From an uncultured Chromatiaceae bacterium (GTDB taxonomy: Bacteria; Pseudomonadota; Gammaproteobacteria; Tenderiales; Tenderiaceae), in assembly GCA_945787735.1 (NCBI GenBank), contig CALZIQ010000018.1:1-40855 (forward strand): DNA of 40,855 bases, given 5' to 3'. The translations under genes and the position numbers were made by a program. The notes under the pieces are model-generated. The model was not told the DNA's origin. It saw only the letters and a list, made by a program, of their open reading frames with translations, and did not search any database. Positions 10,044 through 19,834 of this stretch are shown here, in pieces. Every line of letters begins with the position of its first letter. Within the stretch, counting starts at the first letter, position 1.

Positions 10044-11396
10044 TTACGATGTTTGAATTTGCTTAATAACTACCGCGTCATTAAGCAGATCAGCATTAAA
10101 TCCTTCAGCAATACAGATACCTGCCACGTGCACCAATTCACCATTGGCAAACAACAACGGAATCCTCTGGCGTTGCCATGGGGGGATACCCTGCTGCTGG
10201 AATAGTTTTTTCAGTTCAACATGGTGTTGTTTGCCAGGCAGGCGGATCTGCTCACCACCATGACGGAATCTGATTTCCAGCTTGGCTGTGCGTAATTTTT
10301 TCAAGCTCAGGGCCGGCAATTTTTTACTCTGCTGGCAAACCAGCATAACTTCATTTGGCAATTGCAAAGGGTGATCAAGATCATGCCACTCTAGCAATTC
10401 AGCGCGGTCAAAATCCAGCATCGGTTCCATCAAATACACCCGGCCATCAAACCTGCGCACCTCCGCCCCCAGCCATTTCACACAGGGTGATTTGTCCGCC
10501 GCCGCATGCAGCACGTCAGAAATAATGTGCTGCAGCTTGATCTCGGAGGGCAGTGACATTCCAGCCTGACGCACCCAGTAACGCAATAGGTTTTTTTGCC
10601 GGGCAAAATCCAGTTCAAGCAGCTTATGAACATCCAACTCTGTCGAGCTTTCAGATTTAACTGATTGATAATCCTGCGAAGCCAGCACTTCGAGCAGTTG
10701 CGCGGCTTCGGCGCAATTGGCGGCGCTGCGGGCGATGGTGGCATCGGCTGAGGGCCAGCGCTGCCTCAAAGCGGGCATCACATCATGGCGCAGGTAGTTG
10801 CGGTTAAAGCCGGTGTCAGAATTGCTTTCGTCTTCGATCCAGTTGAGCTTGTGTTGTTGTGCATATTCAAGCAATTGCGCCTGACTAAAACCGAGCAAAG
10901 GTCGCAATTGAGTTGCTTTACCTAAAGGTGAGCTTGCAGGCATGCCGGCCAGACCCTTGGGGCCGGCACCGCGCAGCAACTGTAGTAACAGGGTTTCAGC
11001 CTGGTCGTCCTGATGATGAGCGGTGCAGAGGTAATCACCAGGTTGGAGCATTTCGGTGAAGGCAGCATAACGGGCATGGCGGGCAGCAGCCTCTGGGCTT
11101 TCGCCAGCTTTTGGAGTTGCATCCACTTGCTGATAATAAAAATCTACACGTAGAGCATCGCAAACTGCGTGGCAGTGCTCGCCCCATTCGGCTGCCTTGG
11201 GGCTGAGACCATGGTTCACATACACGGCTCTTAGATCAAACGGCTGGGACTGTCTTAATCGCGACAAAAGATGCAGCAGAACATGGGAATCACATCCGCC
11301 GCTGAAACCGACCCAAACAGTCGAGGTTGCAGCAAGAGGCGGCATTACATATTGCAACGCCGAACTGGAAAGAAGATTCTGCTTAGATCTGCTCAC
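10044..11396 (-). CDS. tilS: tRNA(Ile)-lysidine synthase
   Basis: 450 residues from a GTG at 11396. TilS attaches lysine to C34 of tRNA-Ile(CAU) using ATP, so that it reads AUA. The PP-loop FSGGCDSHVLL (31-41) and the second ATP motif (CTAHHQDDQAETLLLQLLRG) are visible. The C-terminal substrate-binding domain holds FRHGGEQIRLPG and LKKLFQQQGIPPWQRQRIP. Start choice is uncertain: an ATG at 11345 would give 433 residues, close to E. coli, but neither start has a good Shine-Dalgarno. I keep the GTG because family members usually carry 20-30 residues before the PP-loop. It lies next to a palindromic repeat that separates it from accA. Confidence 0.93.
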   Translation of the reverse strand: MSRSKQNLLSSSALQYVMPPLAATSTVWVGFSGGCDSHVLLHLLSRLRQSQPFDLRAVYVNHGLSPKAAEWGEHCHAVCDALRVDFYYQQVDATPKAGESPEAAARHARYAAFTEMLQPGDYLCTAHHQDDQAETLLLQLLRGAGPKGLAGMPASSPLGKATQLRPLLGFSQAQLLEYAQQHKLNWIEDESNSDTGFNRNYLRHDVMPALRQRWPSADATIARSAANCAEAAQLLEVLASQDYQSVKSESSTELDVHKLLELDFARQKNLLRYWVRQAGMSLPSEIKLQHIISDVLHAAADKSPCVKWLGAEVRRFDGRVYLMEPMLDFDRAELLEWHDLDHPLQLPNEVMLVCQQSKKLPALSLKKLRTAKLEIRFRHGGEQIRLPGKQHHVELKKLFQQQGIPPWQRQRIPLLFANGELVHVAGICIAEGFNADLLNDAVVIKQIQTS

Positions 11397-11432
11397 CGAA
11401 AGTGAGTACTCGATCAGGAGAGAAGCTATAAC

Positions 11433-11514
11433 ATCCCCCTTTCTTAAAGGGGGATTGAGGGGGATTTGATGGCTTTGAAATCCCCCCTAGCCCCCCTTTT
11501 TCAAAGGGGGGGAT
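11433..11514. repeat. MITE/REP-like palindromic repeat (CCCCCTTT family)
   Basis: An 82-base element. Its left arm contains ATCCCCCTTT-CTT-AAAGGGGGAT (11433-11455) and GGGGGATTT; after a spacer at 11468-11477, the right arm gives AAATCCCCCC and CCCCCCTTT..AAAGGGGGG. The two halves are near-complete inverted copies, so the element can fold as one long hairpin or as two small ones. It fills the accA-tilS gap. Its translation on the minus strand gives the PPFEKGGLGG-type peptides often annotated as spurious hypothetical proteins in many bacteria, so I assign no gene here. The element may act as a terminator or mRNA stabiliser between accA and tilS. Confidence 0.8.
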
Positions 11515-11551
11515 AAGTCCGAGGTAAACGCAACGCTTTTGTTTAGCCAAC

Positions 11552-12508
11552 TTAACTGCGTTCGTTATAACGGCCAAAACTCATCAGGCGGTCATAACGA
11601 CGCGCCAGTAATGCTTCTATATCAAGTGTCTGCAACAGGTCCAGCTCTTCCAGAATTGCTTGTTTGATGTTGTCGGCCATCAAAGTAGGATCACGGTGGG
11701 CAGCGCCGCGCGGCTCTTTAATGATTCGATCAATCAAGCCCAGTTCATACAAACGTTCCGAGGTAAGCCCCAAGGCTTCGGCGGCATCAGAGGCCTTTTC
11801 GGCACTCTTCCACAAGATAGAGGCGCAGCCCTCGGGCGAGATAACCGAGTAAGTGGAATACTGCAACATCATGACACGGTCGCCGACACCGATGGCGAGC
11901 GCGCCACCTGAACCACCCTCACCAATCACAGTACAGATGATGGGCGTCTTCAGATCAGCCATCACAAACAGGTTACGGGCAATAGCCTCACTCTGGCCGC
12001 GCTCTTCGGCACCAATGCCAGGATAAGCGCCCGGGGTGTCGATAAAGGTCAGGATAGGCATCTTGAAGCGCTCGGCCATATGCATCAGACGCATGGCTTT
12101 ACGATAGCCTTCTGGCCGCGGCATACCGAAATTACGTTTGACCTTTTCTTTGGTATCACGGCCCTTCTGCTGCCCAATGACCATCACCGGCTTACCGTCG
12201 AGGCGGGCAACACCGCCAACAATGGCGGCATCATCAGAATAGGCACGGTCACCGTGCAGTTCTTCAAAATCGGTAAAGATGTAATCGATGTAATCAAGTG
12301 TGTAGGGACGCTGCGGGTGGCGCGCCAGCTGGGATACCTGCCAGGGATTGAGCTTGGAGAAAATCTGGTCAATCAGGTTGCTGCTTTTGCCTTCGAGACG
12401 TTTTATCTCTTCGGAGATATTCAGATCATTGTCGCTGCTGACATTGCGCAGCTCTTCGATCTTGGCTTCCAGCTCGGCGATTGGTTGTTCAAAGTCTAGA
12501 AAACGCAT
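11552..12508 (-). CDS. accA: Acetyl-CoA carboxylase carboxyltransferase subunit alpha
   Basis: 318 residues (E. coli 319). With AccD it transfers CO2 from carboxybiotin to acetyl-CoA, making malonyl-CoA for fatty-acid synthesis. Family features are the N-terminal [18 protein letters not shown] (residues 3-20), [11 protein letters not shown], and the crotonase-fold core with [20 protein letters not shown] and [15 protein letters not shown]. The [12 protein letters not shown] segment is also intact. Palindromic repeats flank it on both sides, so it may be transcriptionally insulated from dnaE and tilS. Confidence 0.98.
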   Translation of the reverse strand: MRFLDFEQPIAELEAKIEELRNVSSDNDLNISEEIKRLEGKSSNLIDQIFSKLNPWQVSQLARHPQRPYTLDYIDYIFTDFEELHGDRAYSDDAAIVGGVARLDGKPVMVIGQQKGRDTKEKVKRNFGMPRPEGYRKAMRLMHMAERFKMPILTFIDTPGAYPGIGAEERGQSEAIARNLFVMADLKTPIICTVIGEGGSGGALAIGVGDRVMMLQYSTYSVISPEGCASILWKSAEKASDAAEALGLTSERLYELGLIDRIIKEPRGAAHRDPTLMADNIKQAILEELDLLQTLDIEALLARRYDRLMSFGRYNERS

Positions 12509-12583
12509 AATTTCTTTTTGGTCATCAATTGGTTATGAACCGTATTCTAACGGTTTGTCGCCCAGGGGGAAACAGGCTATCGA

Positions 12584-12704
12584 TGTAGGGTGGGTTAAGC
12601 GCAGCGCAACCCACCAAATTGAACCAATCGGCACTCATTCAAAAATAATTTGTGTTGCTCCGCAACGCTTGGTGGGCTTCGGCTACCGCCTAACCCACCC
12701 TACA
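12584..12704. repeat. Palindromic intergenic element with 14-bp terminal inverted repeats
   Basis: Perfect 14-base terminal inverted repeats TGTAGGGTGGGTTA (12584-12597) and TAACCCACCCTACA (12691-12704) enclose a 121-base element. Inside are further palindromes: GGTGGGTT..AACCCACC on the left, and GTTGC-TCC-GCAAC in the middle. It occupies most of the dnaE-accA gap and carries no credible gene; the frame reading VGWVKRSATHQ is a translation of the repeat. Elements with this GTAGGGTGGGTTA core are common in proteobacterial intergenic regions and look like non-autonomous (MITE-like) repeats. Confidence 0.8.
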
Positions 12705-12727
12705 TTTATGGGCAGCATGTAAACCCA

Positions 12728-15700
12728 TCAACCGTAGACTATGTTTACGTGATCATTGCCGGCGAGCTCACCCAGCCGCATCAGCAATTCATCCGTCGGC
12801 CGCACCTGCCATTCATTGCCCAGCGCCAGTTTGGCCTTTGCCCCCTGGCCGACATAATCGAGCCACACCGGACAGCCGCCCTCGTTAAAGGGTTTGAGAA
12901 TAGAGCCTAATGAATCAACAAAACCGTTGGCCGCCTGTTCTGTGGCAATACTGATTTCCAGCCGCTTGGCAAAGCGTTCACGTGCCTGGTCAAAGTCGTA
13001 GACATAGTCACTGCTCATGCGGAAACCACCGGAATACTCATCAATACCAGCAGTGCCTTCTACCACCAGCACCTTGTCCTTAACCAACAGATCGCGGAAC
13101 TTTTGATAACCCTCAGCAAACACCGCCGTCTCTACCCGTCCAGTGCGATCGTCCAGGGTCACGAAGGCGATCTTGTCACCGCGTTTGGTGTTCATGGTGC
13201 GAATGGCCACCACCAGCCCGGCGATGACGACACTTTGTTTCCGTTCTGGATTTAGATTTGCAATGCGGCAGCTAACGAATTTTTCCAGCTCCGCCTCGTA
13301 GCGATCAATGGGATGACCGCTGAGATAAAGCCCGAGCGTCTCCTTCTCGCCCTGCAAGAGAATCTTGTCGGACCACTCTTTCTCGTGATCGTAGTCAATT
13401 TGCTGGCTTTCCTGCTGCGGCGCATCAAAACCAAACATGTCGGAGACACCAGCGTTTTGGTTTTGGTGGAATTGCTCGGCGCTCTGAATCGCTGTGGTAA
13501 GCGAAGCCATCAAGGTCGCACGATTGGGGCCGAGCTGGTCGAGCGCGCCGGCGCGAATCATGGCTTCTAGCAGGCGACGATTTACCTTGCGCAGATCAAT
13601 ACGTCGACAAAAATCGAACAGGTCGGTGAATTTGCCGTGCTTCTCGCGCTCCTCGATCACCGATTCAAGCGCTGCCACGCCGACACCTTTTATCGCCCCC
13701 AGACCGTAGAGGATGACGCCGTTCTCATCGACGGTGAAGTTGGGCATGCAGCAGTTGATGTCGGGCGAGTGCAGCTCCAATTTCATGGTGCGCACTTCTT
13801 CGATCAGGGTCACAACCTTGTCGGTATTATCCATATCCGCCGACAATACCGCCGCCATGAAAGCCGCCGGGTAATGGGCCTTGAGCCACATGGTTTGATA
13901 AGAAACTAGCGCGTAAGCGGCCGAGTGGGATTTGTTAAATCCGTAACCGGCAAACTTCTCCATCAAGTCAAACAGCGCACCGGCCTTTTGGCTATCGAAG
14001 CCGCCTTTCTCAGCCCCTTCCATAAAGAGTTTGCGCTGCTTGGCCATCTCTTCAGGCTTCTTCTTACCCATGGCACGACGCAGCAGGTCGGCGCCGCCAA
14101 GCGAGTAACCACCGATGACCTGGGAGATCTGCATGACCTGTTCCTGGTAAACGATTACCCCGTAAGTGGGACTGAGAATCTCTTCGGTCTCCGGAAAGGG
14201 ATACTCGACCTTGGCGCGACCGTGCTTACGATTGATAAAGTCATCCACCATGCCCGACTCCAGCGGACCAGGGCGGAACAGAGCCACCAGGGCGATAATC
14301 TCTTCGAAATTATCCGGTTGCAGGCGCTTTATCAGGTCTTTCATGCCGCGTGATTCGAGCTGGAACACAGCCGTGGTTTCGCACGCCTTCAACAGCTTAA
14401 ATGAGGCCTCATCATCCAACGGAATCAATGAGATATCAATAGGTTCTTCACCTAGCTTCTTACGTATCTGATTGACCGTTTTTAGCGCCCAATCGATGAT
14501 AGTCAGGGTGCGCAGGCCGAGAAAGTCGAACTTGACCAGGCCCACTGCCTCGGCATCGTCCTTGTCCAACTGGGTCACGGCATTGCCGCCGCCCGGCTCA
14601 CAATAAAGTGGACAGAAATCAGTCAGCGGGGTCGGCGCGATCACTACCCCCCCGGCGTGTTTACCGGCATTACGCGACATGCCTTCCAGCGACAGGGCCA
14701 TGTCGAGCAGGCTCTGAACCTCCTCATCCCTGTCATAGAGTTCCTGCAGCTGTTCTTCTTGCTTCAGCGCCTTGGTCAGCGTCATGCCGATCTCGAACGG
14801 GATCAGTTTGGCGATGCGGTCGACCATGCCATAGGGATGGCCATAGACACGACCCACGTCGCGCACCACCGCCTTGGCCGCCATGGAACCGTAGGTAATG
14901 ATCTGCGATACTTGCTCGCGGCCGTAGGCGCGCACCACGTAATCGATGACCTCATCACGCCTATCCATGCAGAAATCGATATCGAAGTCAGGCATGGAGA
15001 CACGCTCTGGGTTAAGAAACCGCTCGAAGAGAAGGTCATAAGCCAATGGATCTAAGTCAGTTATCAGTAGCGCATAGGCCACCAGCGAGCCCGCACCGGA
15101 ACCACGTCCCGGCCCTACTGGGATATGTTCTTTCTTGGCCCATTCGATAAAGTCAGAGACGATGAGAAAGTAGCCGGGAAAGCCCATGCCAATGATGACG
15201 TCCAGCTCAATCTGCAAACGTTCCCAGTAGGGTTTGCTCTTCTCTTCGAAATCAGGCGCGGCGGGATCAAACAACACCCGTAGGCGATCCTTCAGGCCTT
15301 CCGCCGAGCGATGACGAAAATACTCTGCCTCGGTCATACCATCCGGAATGGGGAAATCGGGCAGCACATACTTGCCTAGGGTTAGCTCCAGGTTACAGCG
15401 GCGCGCGATCTCAACCGTGTTCTCCAGCGCCTCGGGGATATCGGCGAACAGTTCGACCATCTCTTCCGGCGTGCGCAGGTATTGCTGATTGGAATAGTTT
15501 TTGGGGCGACGTTTGTCGTCCAGGGTGCGGCCGTCGTGGATGCAGACCCGCACCTCGTGAGCATCGAAATCATTTGTCTTAAGAAAGTGCACGTCGTTGG
15601 TAGCCACCACCGGCACATCGGCCTTGGCGGACAGGGTTATCGCGTGCTGGATGTAGCGCTCTTCGTTTTCACGGCCCGTGCGTTGCAGCTCCAGATAAAA

Positions 15701-16195
15701 ACGATCTGGGAACAGACCTTGCCAGTCGGCCAACAACTTTTCGGCCTGCTCGGGATGATCGGCCACCAACTGCTGGCCCACATCCCCTTCACGGCCACCG
15801 GACAGGGCAATCAGGCCGTCAGTGCTGCCCTCGAGCCAGTCACGCTGAATCGTGGCAAAACCGCGGTGTTGGCCTTCGCGATAACCGCGGGTAATCAGAC
15901 GACTGAGATTGAGATAACCCTCGCGATTCTGGCACAACAGCACCAAGCGGCTAAGCTGGCCGTGGTTCTCGTCTTGATATAACCACAGATCCGCCCCCAT
16001 GATGGGTTTGATGCCCTCAGCCAGCGCGGCGCGGTAGAACTTCACCAAAGCAAACATATTGCACTGGTCGGTCAGCGCAATGGCAGGCATGCCAGCCTCT
16101 TTGGCTGCTTTAATTAACGGTTTTACCCGCACGATGCCGTTGACCAGTGAATATTCGCTGTGGATGCGCAGATGTACAAATGGTGGGTTCGTCAT
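12728..16195 (-). CDS. dnaE: DNA polymerase III subunit alpha
   Basis: 1155 residues, the normal DnaE length. It is the replicative polymerase subunit. The N-terminal PHP domain is at about 5-210 (FVHLRIHSEYSLVNG at 6-20, LTDQCNMFALVKF). The palm carries catalytic aspartates D403 and D405 in MPDFDIDFCMD (401-411), and GPGRGSGAGSLVAYAL (361-376) marks the polymerase core. The tail follows with helix-hairpin-helix (GLGAIKGVG), an OB fold (about 1000-1080) and the tau-binding C-terminus. The position between rnhB and accA is standard. Confidence 0.99.
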   Translation of the reverse strand: MTNPPFVHLRIHSEYSLVNGIVRVKPLIKAAKEAGMPAIALTDQCNMFALVKFYRAALAEGIKPIMGADLWLYQDENHGQLSRLVLLCQNREGYLNLSRLITRGYREGQHRGFATIQRDWLEGSTDGLIALSGGREGDVGQQLVADHPEQAEKLLADWQGLFPDRFYLELQRTGRENEERYIQHAITLSAKADVPVVATNDVHFLKTNDFDAHEVRVCIHDGRTLDDKRRPKNYSNQQYLRTPEEMVELFADIPEALENTVEIARRCNLELTLGKYVLPDFPIPDGMTEAEYFRHRSAEGLKDRLRVLFDPAAPDFEEKSKPYWERLQIELDVIIGMGFPGYFLIVSDFIEWAKKEHIPVGPGRGSGAGSLVAYALLITDLDPLAYDLLFERFLNPERVSMPDFDIDFCMDRRDEVIDYVVRAYGREQVSQIITYGSMAAKAVVRDVGRVYGHPYGMVDRIAKLIPFEIGMTLTKALKQEEQLQELYDRDEEVQSLLDMALSLEGMSRNAGKHAGGVVIAPTPLTDFCPLYCEPGGGNAVTQLDKDDAEAVGLVKFDFLGLRTLTIIDWALKTVNQIRKKLGEEPIDISLIPLDDEASFKLLKACETTAVFQLESRGMKDLIKRLQPDNFEEIIALVALFRPGPLESGMVDDFINRKHGRAKVEYPFPETEEILSPTYGVIVYQEQVMQISQVIGGYSLGGADLLRRAMGKKKPEEMAKQRKLFMEGAEKGGFDSQKAGALFDLMEKFAGYGFNKSHSAAYALVSYQTMWLKAHYPAAFMAAVLSADMDNTDKVVTLIEEVRTMKLELHSPDINCCMPNFTVDENGVILYGLGAIKGVGVAALESVIEEREKHGKFTDLFDFCRRIDLRKVNRRLLEAMIRAGALDQLGPNRATLMASLTTAIQSAEQFHQNQNAGVSDMFGFDAPQQESQQIDYDHEKEWSDKILLQGEKETLGLYLSGHPIDRYEAELEKFVSCRIANLNPERKQSVVIAGLVVAIRTMNTKRGDKIAFVTLDDRTGRVETAVFAEGYQKFRDLLVKDKVLVVEGTAGIDEYSGGFRMSSDYVYDFDQARERFAKRLEISIATEQAANGFVDSLGSILKPFNEGGCPVWLDYVGQGAKAKLALGNEWQVRPTDELLMRLGELAGNDHVNIVYG

Positions 16196-16347
16196 GGCGC
16201 TATTTTAACGTGGACGAGCACAGACGGCGACAGACGCAGAGATTAATTTTCATACCATTGTAAACGCTGGTTTTTAGGAGGGTTTCGCTCTCAGGCAAGC
16301 TGGGGCGGTAAAATTGATCTGCAAAAACGACTCCAGGCTCTAGCGCA

Positions 16348-16929
16348 CTAAACCGACTGCGCAGCTTTACGCACGGGAGCAAAACTCAGACGATGAATCG
16401 GACTAACCCCCTGATCATTCAACGCCTGGATATGAGCCTTAGTCGGATAGCCCTTATGTTTGGCCAGACCATAGCCAGGATACACCGCATCTAGCTCAGT
16501 CATTTCGCGGTCGCGACAGACTTTGGCCAGGATCGAAGCTGCACAGATTTCGGCAACTGTTTGATCTCCCTTGACCACCGCCTCGGCAGGACAACCGAAT
16601 TCAGGTGTGCGGTTACCATCGACCAACACCTTACCTGGCACAACAGCTAGGCCCGCTACTGCACGCTGCATGGCGATCATGGTGGCCTGAAGAATATTGT
16701 GCTCATCGATCTCATCCACTTCAGCTCGACCAATAGCCCAGGCCAAGGCCTTGGCTTTGATCTCAGGTTCCAACGCTTCACGTTTTTTTTCACTCAGCGC
16801 CTTGGAGTCCATCAGCCCTTCGATAGGATTGTTGGGATCAAGAATTACAGCAGCAGTGACCACCGGACCGGCGAGTGGACCACGCCCAACTTCATCGACA
16901 CCGGCAATAAGAATATTGTCAGGATGCAT
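16348..16929 (-). CDS. rnhB: Ribonuclease HII
   Basis: 193 residues from the ATG at 16929. RNase HII cuts RNA in RNA-DNA hybrids and starts removal of misincorporated ribonucleotides. The active-site motif [15 protein letters not shown] holds D12 and E13. [12 protein letters not shown] and [21 protein letters not shown] supply the other conserved acids. In-frame ATGs at 16965 and 16935 also exist, but AAAGGGA at 16943-16937 is spaced 7 bases from the 16929 ATG, so I choose that one; the longest form would overlap the upstream GGDEF-EAL gene. It is followed after 152 non-coding bases by dnaE. Confidence 0.95.
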   Translation of the reverse strand: MHPDNILIAGVDEVGRGPLAGPVVTAAVILDPNNPIEGLMDSKALSEKKREALEPEIKAKALAWAIGRAEVDEIDEHNILQATMIAMQRAVAGLAVVPGKVLVDGNRTPEFGCPAEAVVKGDQTVAEICAASILAKVCRDREMTELDAVYPGYGLAKHKGYPTKAHIQALNDQGVSPIHRLSFAPVRKAAQSV

Positions 16930-16949
16930 CTTCATGTCCCTTTGTATTT

Positions 16950-19358
16950 TTATATTGTCTTGCAACTATATTCGGAGGATTCTAACCATCTAATCAAGTC
17001 ATCGGGCGACCTGGGTTTGCTTAGATAAAAACCCTGAGCATAGTCGCAATTAAGCGACTTCAACATTGCCAATGCCCGATCCGACTCAACACCTTCAGCC
17101 ACCACTTTCAGCCCCAGATTATGCGACAAATCTATTGTAGCGTGCACAATCTTGGCATCATTTTCAGAGCTTTCCATTTCCATCACAAATGAGCGATCTA
17201 TCTTGATCTCGTCCACCGGAAGGCTCTTGAGATAACCCAAAGATGAATGGCCGGTGCCAAAATCATCTATCGCAAGCGAGATGCCCATGTCATCAAGCCG
17301 CTTTAAAATTGTCATGGCACGCTCTGGGTCAACCATGGTGGCCTCTTCGGTAATTTCGAGACTCAGGGCTGCGGGAGGCAGTCCTGCACTGACCAGACAT
17401 TTCTCGATTTTGCTAGGCAAGTAAAGATCATAAAGCACGCGCGAGGAAAGGTTGACCGCGACTTGCAGATGAATACCGAGTGCTTGCCAGGCACTGTACT
17501 GCTGCAGGGCATGCTGGATGACCCACTCCGTCAGCGGCCCGATCAGACCACGTTGCTCACACAGCGGAATAAACTGCTCGGGAGTAATCATACCCCGCTC
17601 CGGGTGTTGCCAGCGCACCAGAGCCTCGACCGAATTAACACAGCCTTCCTGCAAATTCAACTTCGGTTGATAATGAATTTCAAGTTGCCCTTCTTCAATC
17701 GCGGCACGCAGTTCCGCTTTGAGGGCCAGTTGTTTCACACTATGGCGATCATAGGCGGGATCATAGACAGAGAAATCATTTTGAAGATGTTTTGCAACAT
17801 ACAGCGCCACATCAGCACGACGCAGCAAGGTCTCGGCGTTATCACCATGCTCGGGAAACATGGCGATGCCAAGCGTACCGGCAACAACGATTAAATTGCC
17901 ATCTATCTCGGCCGGTGGTTCAAGCAACTCAGTGACCCGTTTAGCCACTGCAACCGCGCCATCAACACCGCTAAGATTAGGTAACAGGATGGCATACTCA
18001 TCCCCACCGAGGCGGGCAATGGTGGTCTCCTCCTCGTTGGGCACCAGCTCAACCTCACCCCCTGGATGATTATTATCTGCCACCCTCGCAATGGTAGATG
18101 ACGCACGAATACTGCCCTGCAAACGAAACGCGATATGTTTTAACAACTCATCGCCAACGTGATGTCCAAGGGTGTCATTGACATCTTTGAACCCATCCAG
18201 ATCCAACAACATGACACCGAATTTTTCATTTTTTCGTCCGCTTAGCAAAATCAATTGCTTCAAGCGATCCAGGAAAAGCGCCCTATTTGGCAGCTCAGTT
18301 AACTGGTCGGTAAAGGCCAGTTCTTCATACTGTTCATACGACTGGGCCAACTCCTGGCTCATATCATTGAACACCTTAACCAGCTCTCTTAATTCGACAC
18401 TGCCCGACAACTCTACTTTCTTCCCCAGTTGACGCCTGTCCTGCCTTACTTTGTTGAGCTGGCCTGTTAATTGGCGGACAGGACCAATGGTTGACTGTTG
18501 CACTCTCCACGAAACAAATACCACGATCAAAAAGGTGATCAGCGCGGTAATGACTAACACCAAGTTACGGCTATGGCCAAGGCTTTCATTAAACAAAGCA
18601 AGGTCATGCTGGACAGAAATCTCAACCATAGGCTCACCCGTGGATCCTGCAAGCCAGTGGCCGGCCATCACAAAATCCACCCCTTCTTTGTCTGCGTGCC
18701 AGTTATGCGAACGGTAGATCACATCACCATTCTTTTGGGTCATCCTGATAGGCATCTTAAGAAACTTTTCCAACGACACCATGCTCTGCAACGGGTCCGC
18801 AACCAGCTTTAGATAACCACTAAGCTGTGAATCGCCAACTGGCATGATTAGAGAATAATAGGTACGTTGGCGCCACTGACATAGGCCGGATAAAGGCTTG
18901 TTCTGATCCTCTGCTTGACGCTGTCTGGCCAGATCAAGCATGCCCTGACAAATCAGACCAAATTGATTGCGCGGCGAGGGGCCATGATTTGACCAGGCAA
19001 TGACCTCATAGTCTTTATTGTAAGCATACAGTTGCACCAGACTAACGGCATTTGAAATGACTTGAAGGCTCTGAAACTGCTCGCTGAGCAAGCGTTCAAG
19101 ATTGATCAAATCTTTATTCTTGAACGCTTGGCGAAAATCTGATGAGGCCTGAGTATTACGCACGAGTGCCTCGCTTGCCTCACTGAGTCCCTGCAAAATA
19201 CGGCTGGTTTCCCTTTCCAGCATTTCAACTAGCGATTGGCGCTGAGTATCTAAGGCTGCATTTCGATATACCTGCCAGGCCGACAGAACCAACAACATAC
19301 TCATGAGCATCATGGAGATGATCAGAATAGTACGAAGCGATAATCGTGAAAAATTCAT
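16950..19358 (-). CDS. Membrane-bound GGDEF-EAL cyclic-di-GMP enzyme
   Basis: 802 residues. Layout: membrane helix (about 9-29), periplasmic sensor region (30-265), second helix (266-284), HAMP-like linker (285-340), GGDEF domain (350-530), EAL domain (545-795). The EAL domain looks catalytically complete: E578-A579-L580, VNLSS (635-639), LEITEE, DDFGTG (698-703), KIDRSF and VAEGVES, with [10 protein letters not shown] at the end. The GGDEF signature is GGDEY (451-455), and about 20 extra residues (about 425-446) are inserted just before it, between two TIAR copies. No RxxD inhibitory site is seen in the usual place. The safest prediction is a c-di-GMP phosphodiesterase, with cyclase activity uncertain. 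It is inserted between lpxB and rnhB, not its usual neighbourhood. Confidence 0.93.
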   Translation of the reverse strand: MNFSRLSLRTILIISMMLMSMLLVLSAWQVYRNAALDTQRQSLVEMLERETSRILQGLSEASEALVRNTQASSDFRQAFKNKDLINLERLLSEQFQSLQVISNAVSLVQLYAYNKDYEVIAWSNHGPSPRNQFGLICQGMLDLARQRQAEDQNKPLSGLCQWRQRTYYSLIMPVGDSQLSGYLKLVADPLQSMVSLEKFLKMPIRMTQKNGDVIYRSHNWHADKEGVDFVMAGHWLAGSTGEPMVEISVQHDLALFNESLGHSRNLVLVITALITFLIVVFVSWRVQQSTIGPVRQLTGQLNKVRQDRRQLGKKVELSGSVELRELVKVFNDMSQELAQSYEQYEELAFTDQLTELPNRALFLDRLKQLILLSGRKNEKFGVMLLDLDGFKDVNDTLGHHVGDELLKHIAFRLQGSIRASSTIARVADNNHPGGEVELVPNEEETTIARLGGDEYAILLPNLSGVDGAVAVAKRVTELLEPPAEIDGNLIVVAGTLGIAMFPEHGDNAETLLRRADVALYVAKHLQNDFSVYDPAYDRHSVKQLALKAELRAAIEEGQLEIHYQPKLNLQEGCVNSVEALVRWQHPERGMITPEQFIPLCEQRGLIGPLTEWVIQHALQQYSAWQALGIHLQVAVNLSSRVLYDLYLPSKIEKCLVSAGLPPAALSLEITEEATMVDPERAMTILKRLDDMGISLAIDDFGTGHSSLGYLKSLPVDEIKIDRSFVMEMESSENDAKIVHATIDLSHNLGLKVVAEGVESDRALAMLKSLNCDYAQGFYLSKPRSPDDLIRWLESSEYSCKTI

Positions 19359-19478
19359 TGGTAGCAGTTAATCGATAATCTATTAAGTGGTGGTCACCCA
19401 GTTTTATACTTCATGCTCGTTTTGTGTCCGGACATATTTATAGTTTATCTATTGTTTCAGGACAGAAAGCCGCACCTC

Positions 19479-19790
19479 TCATTCAATATTTTGCTTTTCT
19501 GGATACACCGCGTAGAGATCCCAGTTGCCGGAAGCCCGGCCATGATCTGCCAGGGCTTTGTACTCTTCAAAGCTAAGGCTTTTAGTATCCTGACAACGTT
19601 TGAAGGCTGTATCAAAATCTTCCGGCGTCTCCATCAACATAGGCGCAGAGAGCACTGAGGCCATGTCATTACAATTTGCTTTTTGCAACTCGTTATAGCG
19701 CAACTCGTCGTATTTTGGATGATTTTTGTCAACGCCACAGGCGGATAACAGGCCAAGCAGCATCACTGCCAGAAAAGACTTGTACTTCAT
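19479..19790 (-). CDS. Small lipoprotein, unknown function
   Basis: 103 residues from the ATG at 19790. A signal peptide ends in a good lipobox (LLSAC, C18), and the residue at +2 is Gly, which favours sorting to the outer membrane. The mature part is about 85 residues, hydrophilic, with two further cysteines (KANCNDM and KRCQD) that could form a disulfide, and ends EKQNIE. A longer in-frame start at 19826 would bury the signal sequence, so it is rejected. It lies 44 bases after lpxB and 120 bases before the GGDEF-EAL gene on the same strand. No family recognised. It could work with the neighbouring c-di-GMP protein's periplasmic domain (inference only). Confidence 0.65.
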   Translation of the reverse strand: MKYKSFLAVMLLGLLSACGVDKNHPKYDELRYNELQKANCNDMASVLSAPMLMETPEDFDTAFKRCQDTKSLSFEEYKALADHGRASGNWDLYAVYPEKQNIE

Positions 19791-19834
19791 AGAATCACTT
19801 TGAATATGCATAATTTGAATTAACAACTAATCGT

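Noticed and set aside
11383-11577. A 64-codon open frame across the accA-tilS gap
   Set aside because: It translates the palindromic repeat (PPFEKGG-type peptide) and the ends of both genes; a known type of false gene.
12348-12722. Open frame reading VGWVKRSATHQ across the dnaE-accA gap
   Set aside because: It translates the terminal-inverted-repeat element and the antisense of accA.
16200-16382. A 60-codon minus-strand open frame between rnhB and dnaE
   Set aside because: It overlaps the end of rnhB, has no family resemblance and a composition unlike the neighbours; treated as non-coding.
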